DNA of 64,000 nt from Lentisphaerae bacterium GWF2_50_93 (GTDB lineage Bacteria > Verrucomicrobiota > Lentisphaeria > Victivallales > GWF2-50-93). Below are positions 1 through 8,583 of this stretch, piece by piece; position 1 is the stretch's first letter, and the number at the start of each line of letters is the position of its first letter. The position numbers and the translations under genes are program-made. The DNA lies in the NCBI GenBank assembly GCA_001804815.1, contig MHBI01000092.1, positions 124,001 to 188,000 of the forward strand. Direction: 5' to 3'. Below the pieces are notes generated by a model. The model was not told the origin of the DNA and searched no databases. It was given only the letters and a program-made list of their open reading frames with translations.

Positions 1-1
1 C

Positions 2-604
2 GTAGTTGATTCTGGTTACGAGGGACCTCAGTCAAGCTGTAATCATCTTTCTGATTTTTGTTCGATTTCCCATGTAGATGGATTTACAATCACCAACAAA
101 CATGATGCTGATTACTTATTGAAGAACGAGATGTTCAGACCCGGATTCAGAATTATCTCAATAAGCCAGAGACTTTTCAAGACCAATATTATTGAATTTG
201 ATAAGGAAGCAGAGGCGATGGAAGGAGGGAGAATGTATAAATATCTCTCTGGAAATGATGCATTGGTGGTTTGCTTTAACTTTTCACTGCCTCAAGGACT
301 GGATCTTTGCAACAGCTTGCAAAAAAAGAAGATCGACTGTTCCCTCATCAGTATAAACACTCTTTTGCCATTTGCATGGGACAAGGTGCTGGAAGTTGCC
401 GGAAAGACAAACCGCAAGGTGATTATCCTGGATGATTCTAAAAGTGCCAATGTCTCATCTATGGCGCTCAGGTGTTCATTGCTTGAAAATGGATGTGTCG
501 ATAAGATGCTGTATTTGAAAAGGGAATTTTCCGAAGAATGGTTTATTCCAAATCCAGATTCATTTGTCATCAACCATGATCATGTGATTAATTATCTTTT
601 TTGA
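2..604 (+). CDS. Transketolase-like TPP enzyme, C-terminal subunit (5' end outside window)
   Basis: The frame is open to the left edge, so the start lies outside the window; the visible part is about 200 residues. The run DSGYEGPQSSCNHLSDF and the later PGFRIISISQRLF resemble the pyrimidine-binding domain of transketolase-type enzymes. The end (FSLPQGLDL, then VIILDDSKSANV) resembles the transketolase C-terminal domain. Split transketolase or E1-beta-like genes of this kind occur in surface-sugar clusters, where they may make or attach two-carbon units; that role here is inference. The next gene starts 17 bases downstream after an AAGGA ribosome site, so the two are probably co-transcribed. 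The thiamine-pyrophosphate half and the alpha partner must lie upstream. It could also be part of a housekeeping dehydrogenase E1, which the glycan context makes less likely. Confidence 0.7.
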   Translation, partial: VVDSGYEGPQSSCNHLSDFCSISHVDGFTITNKHDADYLLKNEMFRPGFRIISISQRLFKTNIIEFDKEAEAMEGGRMYKYLSGNDALVVCFNFSLPQGLDLCNSLQKKKIDCSLISINTLLPFAWDKVLEVAGKTNRKVIILDDSKSANVSSMALRCSLLENGCVDKMLYLKREFSEEWFIPNPDSFVINHDHVINYLF

Positions 605-621
605 TTATTTAAGGATTCCAG

Positions 622-1965
622 ATGAAACATCCAGTCTATCTTCTAAATATTGCACGCAGGACAAATCAGATCCAGATGCCGATTTCTATTGCGGTGCTCA
701 CGAATGCCCTCATGGAAAAGGGGATTGACGCCAATGTAATAGATGCCATTCCGATAGAAATTAATAAAAGAGAGGAATTTGTTAGCGAAATAATACCAGA
801 TTGTCCTGCAATTTATGGTTTTGGAATAATTGCCGGCAATGGACATCTGGATGAGACAGAGAAATACGCCAGTATTCTGAAAAATAAGAACAAGTCAAAT
901 ATAATCATCTACGGTGGCCCTCTTCCATCGGCAGTTCCCGAATTGATCCTCAAGCACTGCATTTGTGACTATTTAATATCTGGGGAAGGAGAAATAAGCC
1001 TTCCGTATCTGATAAACTCAATTGAAAAAGGAGATTTCTATCCAGATCATCCTGGCATTTATTATAAAAAAGGAGATAATATAATCGGGAAACCTCCAGC
1101 CCGAATTAAAATGTTGGATTCCGTATCTGATCCTGACTACTCTCAGCTGAATATGCAGTTTTATATCAATTATTTAAAAGAAACAGGACAGGCATTTGAA
1201 ATAATGGCTTCCAGGGGATGCCGTGGTAACTGCAGTTTTTGTTTCAAACTGTGCGGTAAAGGCATTTCCTTCAGATCCGTTGATTCTGTCATCAATGAAA
1301 TCGAAACTGTCATTGCAAAATACTCGTTGAATCGTTTCTATTTTGTCGATGAGAATTTTCTTGAAAACAAAAAATATTTTATACAGTTCATAGAACAGAA
1401 AAGGCGAAGGAATCTTGACTTTTCATTTATAGGGCAGTGCAGAATTGATAGTATTGATGAAGAAATATGTTCAATTGGCAGTAAAAACGGTCTTGTTTGT
1501 GTAAGTGTGGGAGTCGAATCTCCTTCACAGAAGACATTGTCCTTGATAAACAAGGGATATTCATCGCAGATTGTTGAAGAAAAGATTAGGATATGCAGAG
1601 ACAACGGAATCCTTTTCAGGGCAAATATGATAATTGGATTTCCATGGGATACAGAAGAGGATTACATATCCATGATTGATTTTGTCCATGCTAACAGGCT
1701 GGAAGGAAATTTCAAGCTAAGTTACCTGACTCCTCTTCCCAATACCCGCCTTTATAATGATGCAAAGAAAGATGGATATATAAAGGATGATTTTGAATAT
1801 ATAAAATCGTTGGGTGACCTGTATTGGGAAAGGATGGTGAATATGACCTCCCTGTCGAATGATGTTTTAGATCTTTATTACAGGAAGATTTCAGGAATAG
1901 GACAAAGGCAGGTTAATCATCCAAAATCAGAAAAATATGCAAGTCAAATCAAAAAACTTCACTAA
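622..1965 (+). CDS. B12-binding-domain radical SAM protein
   Basis: This 447-residue protein has an N-terminal Rossmann-like cobalamin-binding-type domain (about 1-150, with YGGPLPSAVPE and the GEGE motif that marks this family). A radical SAM domain follows, with the iron-sulfur motif C200-x3-C204-x2-C207, and then VDENF and IIGFPWDTEED, typical of the B12-radical SAM class. Such enzymes methylate or rearrange unactivated carbons using 5'-deoxyadenosyl radicals. Its substrate is unknown; a glycan or lipid precursor is likely from its place in the sugar cluster. An AAGGA ribosome site sits six bases before the ATG. Its 3' end overlaps the next radical SAM gene by 29 bases, which points to coupled translation. 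Confidence 0.85.
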   Translation: MKHPVYLLNIARRTNQIQMPISIAVLTNALMEKGIDANVIDAIPIEINKREEFVSEIIPDCPAIYGFGIIAGNGHLDETEKYASILKNKNKSNIIIYGGPLPSAVPELILKHCICDYLISGEGEISLPYLINSIEKGDFYPDHPGIYYKKGDNIIGKPPARIKMLDSVSDPDYSQLNMQFYINYLKETGQAFEIMASRGCRGNCSFCFKLCGKGISFRSVDSVINEIETVIAKYSLNRFYFVDENFLENKKYFIQFIEQKRRRNLDFSFIGQCRIDSIDEEICSIGSKNGLVCVSVGVESPSQKTLSLINKGYSSQIVEEKIRICRDNGILFRANMIIGFPWDTEEDYISMIDFVHANRLEGNFKLSYLTPLPNTRLYNDAKKDGYIKDDFEYIKSLGDLYWERMVNMTSLSNDVLDLYYRKISGIGQRQVNHPKSEKYASQIKKLH

Positions 1966-2905
1966 AATCATGCAACCTCTTGTCCCAAAAAGACTTCAAA
2001 TTGAGACTTATTTCGGATGCAATGCAAAATGTTCAATGTGCTACATGGGCGTTTCCACGTCGTTTAAACGTAAAATAGGCATGATGGAATGGTCTTTGTT
2101 TAAAAATATTGTAGATGCCTTAGAGCCGTTCAATGACAAGATAGTGATGACTGATCTTTTCGCGCTTGGGGAACCAATGCTGGACTCTTTGCTATTCAAT
2201 AGGATCAATTATCTAAAAAAGAAATCATTCAAGAATATCGCAATTTCGACTAATGCGGATTTGTTGAATGAGCAAAAGCGAAGGACTCTTCTAGATACAG
2301 GGATTGAAACAGTAATTTTCAGCATAGATGGAACAACTTCAGAAATACATGAATCAATAAGGAAAGGTGTGTCATTCAGGAGGGTCAGAGCCAATTGTGA
2401 AAAAACGATTGAGTCGAGAGACAAAGGTAATTATCCAACTAGGTTTGTAGTCCGTTTTATCAGGCAGGAATGCAATAAGAAAGAGGAGAAAGGCTTTATT
2501 AGATTCTGGAAGTCGAAAATAGATCCCGACAAGGGGGATATGATAATAATATATGATGTAAATACTATGGGAGGATCTGTATTTTCAAAGCAAAAATTGA
2601 TAGGAAGCCGTATTAGCAAAAAGATTGAATCTATGCCATGCAGACAAATCTTTGAAAGGCTTATAATTTTAAATAATGGGTTGGTACCGATGTGCTGTGA
2701 GGATACGCCTGAGGCAATATATATGATGGGAAATGTAAAGGACTCCCATCCGATAGATATATTTAATTCTGAAAAATTCCGTCAAGCCAGGGAACTCCAT
2801 TTGAAACATTTCAGGAACAAGTATGACATCTGCCGAGAATGTACGGTTGAATATAGCGACATGAGCAAGATTACAATAGGAACTGGAAACAAGCCAAATG
2901 GTTGA
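1937..2905 (+). CDS. Radical SAM/SPASM-domain protein, paralogue 1
   Basis: This 322-residue protein carries C28-x3-C32-x2-C35 for the catalytic 4Fe-4S cluster, a GEP-like sequence (ALGEPMLDS), IAISTNADLL and FSIDGT, all standard in radical SAM barrels. The C-terminal part has MPCRQIF, a CC pair near residue 254 and a CREC pair near 301, as expected of a SPASM auxiliary-cluster region. It overlaps the genes on both sides by 29 and 8 bases. The next gene is a close relative, so the pair arose by tandem duplication. SPASM enzymes often modify peptides, but no precursor-peptide gene was seen here; sugar modification is a guess from context. Confidence 0.82.
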   Translation: MQVKSKNFTKIMQPLVPKRLQIETYFGCNAKCSMCYMGVSTSFKRKIGMMEWSLFKNIVDALEPFNDKIVMTDLFALGEPMLDSLLFNRINYLKKKSFKNIAISTNADLLNEQKRRTLLDTGIETVIFSIDGTTSEIHESIRKGVSFRRVRANCEKTIESRDKGNYPTRFVVRFIRQECNKKEEKGFIRFWKSKIDPDKGDMIIIYDVNTMGGSVFSKQKLIGSRISKKIESMPCRQIFERLIILNNGLVPMCCEDTPEAIYMMGNVKDSHPIDIFNSEKFRQARELHLKHFRNKYDICRECTVEYSDMSKITIGTGNKPNG

Positions 2906-3845
2906 CTATCAAGAAAATATCGATCTATTTAGAAAAGGGGTTCGCACGCTTGTACCTAAAAGAGTCACAATAGAAACTATTTTTGGTTGTAACTGTAGAT
3001 GTATCATGTGCCCAGTAAATCTTCCTACCAAGAGGATAAAGCAGGTTATGAGGGAAGGCCTTTTTAAAAAAATAATAGATTCGCTTGTTCCATATAGGGA
3101 CAAAATAGAAATGATGGATCTTTTTTGCCTTGGGGAACCACTTCTTGATTCCGGCATACTGGCTCGTATCAAATGTGTTAAAGAGAAAGGTTTCAAGAAT
3201 GTGGCCATATCAACAAATGCAAATCTAATGGAACCACCTATTCAAACGCGTCTGCTTGAAACTGGAATTGACACGATAATATTCAGCATAGACGGAATCA
3301 CCAAAAAGACCCATGAATCGATAAGAAGAGGTGCAGATTTTGACAAAGTTGTATCCAACTGTGAAAATATAATTCGAATCAGGAATGATAAGAATTTCAG
3401 CACGAGATTTGTTTTTCGTTTCATAAAGCAGGAATTGAACAAAGATGAATGGCCTGCTTTTGTAGAGTACTGGAAAAAAAGAGTATCACAGGAGAGAAAT
3501 GACATTATTTGCGCATATGATGTGCATTCCTGGGAAACTGGAAAGGATTCTTCTGAATTAATGAAAGGAATGATAGATCCTGAAATCGATAAAATGCCAT
3601 GCCATATAATATTCAATGTGTTATACATACTGGCAGATGGTACAGTTCCTTTGTGCAGCGAGGACTGGATCCATGCCAATTATCGGTTCGGAAACGCCGG
3701 TAAAATGTCTCCAATTGATATTTTCAATTCATCTGATTTCATCAAGATCAGGGAAATACATCTCAAGGGTATGAAAAACACAATAACTCCGTGTGCCAAA
3801 TGCACTGTCCTCTACAGTGAACGTACAAAGAAAACCATTAAATAA
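2898..3845 (+). CDS. Radical SAM/SPASM-domain protein, paralogue 2
   Basis: This 315-residue protein has C31-x3-C35-x2-C38, FCLGEPLLDSG, VAISTNANLM and IIFSIDGITKKTHES, which align along their length with the preceding gene. Its SPASM-like tail has MPCHIIF, a VPLCSED segment and a final CAKC pair. The ATG lies inside the end of the previous gene (8 base overlap). Both paralogues share the LVPKR lead-in before the cysteine motif, which supports both chosen starts. The two are diverged enough to have different substrates or to work as a pair. No function can be read from sequence beyond radical SAM chemistry. Confidence 0.82.
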   Translation: MVDYQENIDLFRKGVRTLVPKRVTIETIFGCNCRCIMCPVNLPTKRIKQVMREGLFKKIIDSLVPYRDKIEMMDLFCLGEPLLDSGILARIKCVKEKGFKNVAISTNANLMEPPIQTRLLETGIDTIIFSIDGITKKTHESIRRGADFDKVVSNCENIIRIRNDKNFSTRFVFRFIKQELNKDEWPAFVEYWKKRVSQERNDIICAYDVHSWETGKDSSELMKGMIDPEIDKMPCHIIFNVLYILADGTVPLCSEDWIHANYRFGNAGKMSPIDIFNSSDFIKIREIHLKGMKNTITPCAKCTVLYSERTKKTIK

Positions 3846-3853
3846 TTTATTTT

Positions 3854-4894
3854 ATGGCAACTGATGTAACAATAGTAATCCCTACTTATAATCAAAGATA
3901 TAAGGATCTAAGAAGACTTCTTGAATATTATAATTATTATGATGGATTGGTATTTGTGGCCGATTCATCATCATCGCCATATCCTTATAATTATGATCTA
4001 GAAAAAGTTAAGTATTTTCATTTGCCTGAACTTGGCTATTATGAAAAAATAATTTATGTTTTAAATTTAGTAAATACTGAATTTGTTGTATTATGCGCTG
4101 ACGATGATTTTATAGTCCCTAAAGGAATACAAACTGCTGTATCTTTTCTCAAATTAAATTCTGAATATTCCGTTGCTAAAGGTAAACAGATATGTTTTCT
4201 TGATGATATGTCTGAAAAAGGCAAATATGTGTGGAGAGAAAGTGACTGGGATTGCTATTCAATAGAAGATCCTTCACCATCCAAAAGATTATTTATGCAT
4301 TTGTCATCATACAAGTCAGCTACCTTTTATGCCGTTCACAGGACAAACCTTATGAGGGATATATTTCGTTTATCTTTTGACAATTCAGACGATTATCTTT
4401 TTGGAGAGTATATATTATCTCTATTAGCTATAATAAGAGGAAAGTATAAGATATTTGATCAGCTATATGCTATAAGGACATCTCATCCTACAAGTAATCC
4501 TCATTCATTTTATAAATTTATAATGAATGGAACATTTGACGAGAAATATAAGAAATTCAGGAAAGTTTTATCCAAAGAGCTTGTTAATTCAGAAGATATA
4601 AGCTTGCCGACAGCTGAGAAACTTATAGATTCTGCATTGGCTGAGTATCTTAAGAATGAAAATCTAACTTTATCAGGATTAAGAGCAAAGGCTAATCTTA
4701 AAAATATTATCAATAGTATTGGGTTACTTGATTTAGCATATAGCATAAAATATAAGCTTGTCTGTAAAAACGATTATACTTATAAATATTCAAATATATT
4801 ATCCCAGCCTAAAAATCCCTATGAGGATCCTTCAAATTTGGATTATAACGAGTTTGTATTAATTAAAAATATAGTTGAAGGTCATCAGTCTTGA
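3854..4894 (+). CDS. GT-A fold glycosyltransferase, family 2-like (TIGR00180-type)
   Basis: This 346-residue protein starts with VTIVIPTYNQRYKDLRRLLEY, the nucleotide-sugar-binding strand of family 2 glycosyltransferases. A DXD-type metal motif follows in the run LCADDDFIVPKG (near residue 82). The VADSSSS segment replaces the usual VDDGS and matches the TIGR00180-type group, which lacks a classic GT2 start. It should transfer a sugar from a nucleotide donor at the cytoplasmic face of the membrane. The gene is strongly AT-rich compared with genes after 11000, a sign of acquisition with the following genes. It begins 8 bases after the previous stop, and its TGA overlaps the TTG start of the ABC transporter. 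Confidence 0.75.
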   Translation: MATDVTIVIPTYNQRYKDLRRLLEYYNYYDGLVFVADSSSSPYPYNYDLEKVKYFHLPELGYYEKIIYVLNLVNTEFVVLCADDDFIVPKGIQTAVSFLKLNSEYSVAKGKQICFLDDMSEKGKYVWRESDWDCYSIEDPSPSKRLFMHLSSYKSATFYAVHRTNLMRDIFRLSFDNSDDYLFGEYILSLLAIIRGKYKIFDQLYAIRTSHPTSNPHSFYKFIMNGTFDEKYKKFRKVLSKELVNSEDISLPTAEKLIDSALAEYLKNENLTLSGLRAKANLKNIINSIGLLDLAYSIKYKLVCKNDYTYKYSNILSQPKNPYEDPSNLDYNEFVLIKNIVEGHQS

Positions 4895-6702
4895 ATATTT
4901 ATGCATTAAAAGTATTAGAACTATTCAATTACCGAGAAAAGATTATTCTTCTCGGTCTTTTTGCGATCAATATAGTAGGAAGCTTTTTAGAAGTTCTCGG
5001 AATTGGTGCAATAATCCCTATAGTAACAATATTAACAAAGCCTGATCTGATCGAAAAAAATGCAATTCTATTAAGAATTAAAGAAATAATCAATCCCTCA
5101 GAAATCAAGGAGTTTATAATTATTCTCGCCTTGATTTTTCTTTCTATAATTGTACTTAAAAATATTTACCTTTTGATAAGTGCATACATCCAAAGTCGTA
5201 TATTAAATAATAAGTACATATCAATTTCCTCTAAGTTGTACACAGCATATTTAAATAGCCCTTATTCATTTCATCTTTCAAAGAATACTGCTTCTCTTCA
5301 GCAACATACTGAATGTGTCGGAACTGTAGTAAATGGAATCATGTTTCCGATGATGACTATTTTTACCGAATCTATAGTTATAGCAGCAATTATTATCGCT
5401 CTATTTTGTATTGATATTATATCTACATTATTTATAACAATAGCATTTACTTCTATGATGGGAATATTCTACATTGTAGTAAGAACGAAACTCAAGAAAT
5501 TGGGAGAGACAAGAAACTTTCACAGAGCAAAAACGATACAACAGATTAATCAGGGACTAGGTGGAATTAAAGAAACAAAAATACTTCATAAGGAGAATTA
5601 CTTTATCAGTCAATTTATAAAACATACGACCGAAGCTGTAAATATAGACCACAAAGAGAAGGTTATTCTGCAGATTCCCAGACTCTACATAGAAACAGTC
5701 ACAGTTATGCTAGTTATCAGCATGATGATTTATTTTATCAATTTAGGAAACAATCCTCAAGTATTTCTTGTAAAAATGTCTCTTTTTGCGGTTGCTGCTA
5801 TTCGTATAATGCCTTCATTTGCAAGAATAAGTACTTCAATGACCACTATGAGGATTTATTCACCAGCTCTAGATGTACTCGTTGATGACATTAGAACGGC
5901 TGATTGTATGAAAGATAGGACAATAGAACAAAATCATCATAATAATAAATTTAAAAATTGCATTGAATTGAAGAATATTATATTTTCCTATGGATCGAAT
6001 AATGAATTTAATATTAAAAGTATTTCACTTAAAATAATGAAAAAGCAATCAGTGGCCTTTGTTGGTTCTACCGGGGCTGGAAAAACAACTGTGGTGGATA
6101 TGATAACTGGACTTTTGTCGCCTTCATCAGGTACAATAGAAGTTGACGGCAACGATATCCATAGTGGAGTAATATCATGGCAAAAGCATATAGGGTATGT
6201 TCCACAGTCCATCTATCTAACAGATGAGTCAATAAAGTCAAATGTCGCTTTTGGTATTGAAGAGAAAGATATGGATGATAGTAAGATATGGAATGCCCTG
6301 GACTTGGCTCAAATAGGAGATTTTATAAAGAAATTACCAGAGGGGATAAATACATTGGTTGGCGAAAGGGGGGCAAGGATATCAGGCGGCGAAAAGCAAA
6401 GGATTGGTATAGCCAGGGCGCTTTATCATAATCCCGAAATTCTAGTCATGGACGAAGCTACATCATCCCTTGACAATGAAACAGAACGGGCTTTTATGGA
6501 TACAATTAAGAACCTTTCCGGTAAAAAGACAATTATCCTTATTGCACACAGACTTACCACGATACGGCATTGCGACAAGATATTCTTCCTGGAAAAGGGG
6601 CGTCTATTGGCCGAAGGCACATACCAGGAACTTCTTGATAAATGCCCGGAATTTAAAAGAATGGCAGGAGAGCCTGCATGTCAAGGCGTTAAATCACTCT
6701 GA
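4891..6702 (+). CDS. ABC transporter, fused membrane and ATPase domains (flippase/MsbA type)
   Basis: This 603-residue half-transporter has about six hydrophobic segments in residues 20-320, then an ATPase domain. Visible motifs are Walker A GSTGAGKTT, signature ISGGEKQRIGIARAL and Walker B ILVMDEATSSLD, then the switch histidine in IAHRLTT. This layout fits exporters such as MsbA and the PglK-type flippase that moves lipid-linked oligosaccharide across the inner membrane. Among glycosyltransferases, the flippase role is the natural reading, though lipid or peptide export cannot be excluded. Translation starts at TTG and overlaps the upstream TGA. No separate O-antigen polymerase is recognisable nearby. 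Confidence 0.88.
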   Translation: MNIYALKVLELFNYREKIILLGLFAINIVGSFLEVLGIGAIIPIVTILTKPDLIEKNAILLRIKEIINPSEIKEFIIILALIFLSIIVLKNIYLLISAYIQSRILNNKYISISSKLYTAYLNSPYSFHLSKNTASLQQHTECVGTVVNGIMFPMMTIFTESIVIAAIIIALFCIDIISTLFITIAFTSMMGIFYIVVRTKLKKLGETRNFHRAKTIQQINQGLGGIKETKILHKENYFISQFIKHTTEAVNIDHKEKVILQIPRLYIETVTVMLVISMMIYFINLGNNPQVFLVKMSLFAVAAIRIMPSFARISTSMTTMRIYSPALDVLVDDIRTADCMKDRTIEQNHHNNKFKNCIELKNIIFSYGSNNEFNIKSISLKIMKKQSVAFVGSTGAGKTTVVDMITGLLSPSSGTIEVDGNDIHSGVISWQKHIGYVPQSIYLTDESIKSNVAFGIEEKDMDDSKIWNALDLAQIGDFIKKLPEGINTLVGERGARISGGEKQRIGIARALYHNPEILVMDEATSSLDNETERAFMDTIKNLSGKKTIILIAHRLTTIRHCDKIFFLEKGRLLAEGTYQELLDKCPEFKRMAGEPACQGVKSL

Positions 6703-6721
6703 CTATGCTTTCATTAACCAA

Positions 6722-7708
6722 ATGAATAGAAAAATATATTTTCTAGAAAACTTTTATGGGATTCAATATTTTCTATCTATCTATGATAGATCAGATGATA
6801 ATATAATTGTTACGAGTGGAGATCCAGTCCTTTCTAAGTTTTTAAAGATAATTGACCCTGATGCTGAAATTCACATAATACCTAGAATACCAAGTTATTC
6901 TTGTTGCTTACTGCCATTTTTATTGGTAGCATGGAGATTTAAATATCGGAAATACTTTTTACAAATAAATCCTGGCACAGAGATTATATATTTCAATAAA
7001 GGTTTTAGTATCCAGAACTTTCTTATGCATAGATATTTAGAGAAGAAATCATGTAAATTTATATTTATCGAAGTAGCGACATGCAAATTTTATGAAGAGT
7101 TGATTGTAGATGAAAGTATTATACGTAAGTCGTATTTAAGTTTGTTGAGCCTATGTACAGGAGTTGAAATTGCCAGATATAAAGCCCGGTTATGGCCTTT
7201 TCACTACGGGTTGGTAAAATATCCAGAGGCAAAGACGATTTGTCTTCAAACATGGGAGCATTTAGAAAATAAATTTAAGTTGGATATCCAGAAAACCGAT
7301 TTTAATTCAATACTTATAATTGATGGCCCAATTACAGCTATCCCAGGGATTGACCTGGAGAAAACGAGGCAGAACCTTACTAATTATTTTTCAGGGAATG
7401 GCTTTGACGGCATTGAATTACATTTAAAACCCCATATGTATGAAGGTAGACATTCATTTGAAAATACCAGTTTGATTTCTAAAATCATCATATTGCCGAA
7501 TTATATACCAGCTGAGTTTTTCATAAATAAATATAAGAAAGCATGCTTCTTCTCATCAGCTGCGTGCTGTACTGATGGTAAAATAAAACTAATATCCCTT
7601 TCTGGCCTTCTTGTGTTTAATGACAAGACAAAGGAAGATAATTACTGGAATTTATACAAAGACTATTTTCATGACAAGCACATTGAACTGGCAGGCCTTT
7701 CCAAGTGA
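6722..7708 (+). CDS. Unrecognised protein of a glycan cluster, possibly a GT-B-like transferase
   Basis: This is a 328-residue protein. The open frame extends upstream into the ABC gene, but the ATG at 6722, 20 bases after the ABC stop, gives a sensible start (MNRKIYFLENFYGIQYFL). I do not recognise the family. It opens with alternating strands (NIIVTSGDPVLSKFL, AEIHIIPRIP) and later has ILIIDGPITAIPG, LHLKPHMYEGRHSF and IPAEFFINKY. A lysine-proline-histidine segment followed by a proline-glutamate strand recalls sialyltransferase-type GT-B enzymes, but that is a weak resemblance. It overlaps the next gene's GTG start by 4 bases and shares the AT-rich composition of its neighbours. Confidence 0.55.
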   Translation: MNRKIYFLENFYGIQYFLSIYDRSDDNIIVTSGDPVLSKFLKIIDPDAEIHIIPRIPSYSCCLLPFLLVAWRFKYRKYFLQINPGTEIIYFNKGFSIQNFLMHRYLEKKSCKFIFIEVATCKFYEELIVDESIIRKSYLSLLSLCTGVEIARYKARLWPFHYGLVKYPEAKTICLQTWEHLENKFKLDIQKTDFNSILIIDGPITAIPGIDLEKTRQNLTNYFSGNGFDGIELHLKPHMYEGRHSFENTSLISKIIILPNYIPAEFFINKYKKACFFSSAACCTDGKIKLISLSGLLVFNDKTKEDNYWNLYKDYFHDKHIELAGLSK

Positions 7709-8583
7709 ATCAATCAGCCGACAATATAAAAGTTTATATAATCATTCCCTTTCATAATTTAGTTGATGATGCATTTGCTGATTGTTTGAAAAATCAAGAC
7801 TATAGGAATTTGTCTTTAATTCTTGTTGATGACGGATCGACTGATGAATCATTGTCCAAATTAACTTCATTGCCATATACATGCCATGTTATTAACGGTG
7901 ACGGCAACCTATGGTTCGGCGGAGCTTTGGATAAGGCTTACACCTTTATAGAAAAGAACAATTCTGTTAATGATCATGACATTATACTGGTATTGCTGCA
8001 CGATACTCAATTTGGCGGTAATTTCATATCAAGAGGCGCCGAATTAATCAAACAATATCCAAACTCCATTATTACGGCCCGGGCCGTTTCGAAGCAAACA
8101 GGGATGCTGGTGGACAAAGGCGTCCATGTTAGCTGGTGGAATTTAAGTTTTACCCAGACTGATCAGACCTCGGAGATTAACTGCCTTTCAATGAGAGGCA
8201 TGTTTGCCACTGCAAAAGATTTCATCAGGATTGGAGGGTTTTATCCAGTCCTGCTTCCTCATTATCTTTCTGATTATGAATTTTGTATCAGAGCTTTTCA
8301 AATGGGGTATATGCTGAGGACATTTGAGGAATTGATAATTTATTCAGATGAGAGCAGGACGGGATACCATTCAATATCAGGGCGATCATTTATTAAGACA
8401 GCTGCTTCAATGTTTTCAAAAAAATATGCATTGAATCCTATCTATAGGACGAATTTCATTTTACTTTGCTGTCCACTGAGATGGAAATTAATTAACATTC
8501 TACGTGTTTGGATCGTATCTATTAAGATAATTATCAAATCCCTGGTTGGAATTAGACATAATAAAAAGGCGACGCTAAAATGA
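7705..8583 (+). CDS. Family 2 glycosyltransferase
   Basis: This 292-residue GT-A enzyme begins VYIIIPFHN and contains ILVDDGSTDESL, the nucleotide-binding motif, then GDGNLWFGGALDKAY, close to the NxxWGG-type segment of rhamnosyl- and related transferases. SDYEFCIRAFQMGY in the C-terminal half is the usual acceptor-side acidic motif (ED/DYE-type). A hydrophobic stretch at about 250-275 may associate with the membrane. Start is GTG at 7705, which overlaps the previous TGA; its own TGA overlaps the ATG of the next gene. The donor sugar cannot be read from sequence. Confidence 0.82.
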   Translation: MNQSADNIKVYIIIPFHNLVDDAFADCLKNQDYRNLSLILVDDGSTDESLSKLTSLPYTCHVINGDGNLWFGGALDKAYTFIEKNNSVNDHDIILVLLHDTQFGGNFISRGAELIKQYPNSIITARAVSKQTGMLVDKGVHVSWWNLSFTQTDQTSEINCLSMRGMFATAKDFIRIGGFYPVLLPHYLSDYEFCIRAFQMGYMLRTFEELIIYSDESRTGYHSISGRSFIKTAASMFSKKYALNPIYRTNFILLCCPLRWKLINILRVWIVSIKIIIKSLVGIRHNKKATLK

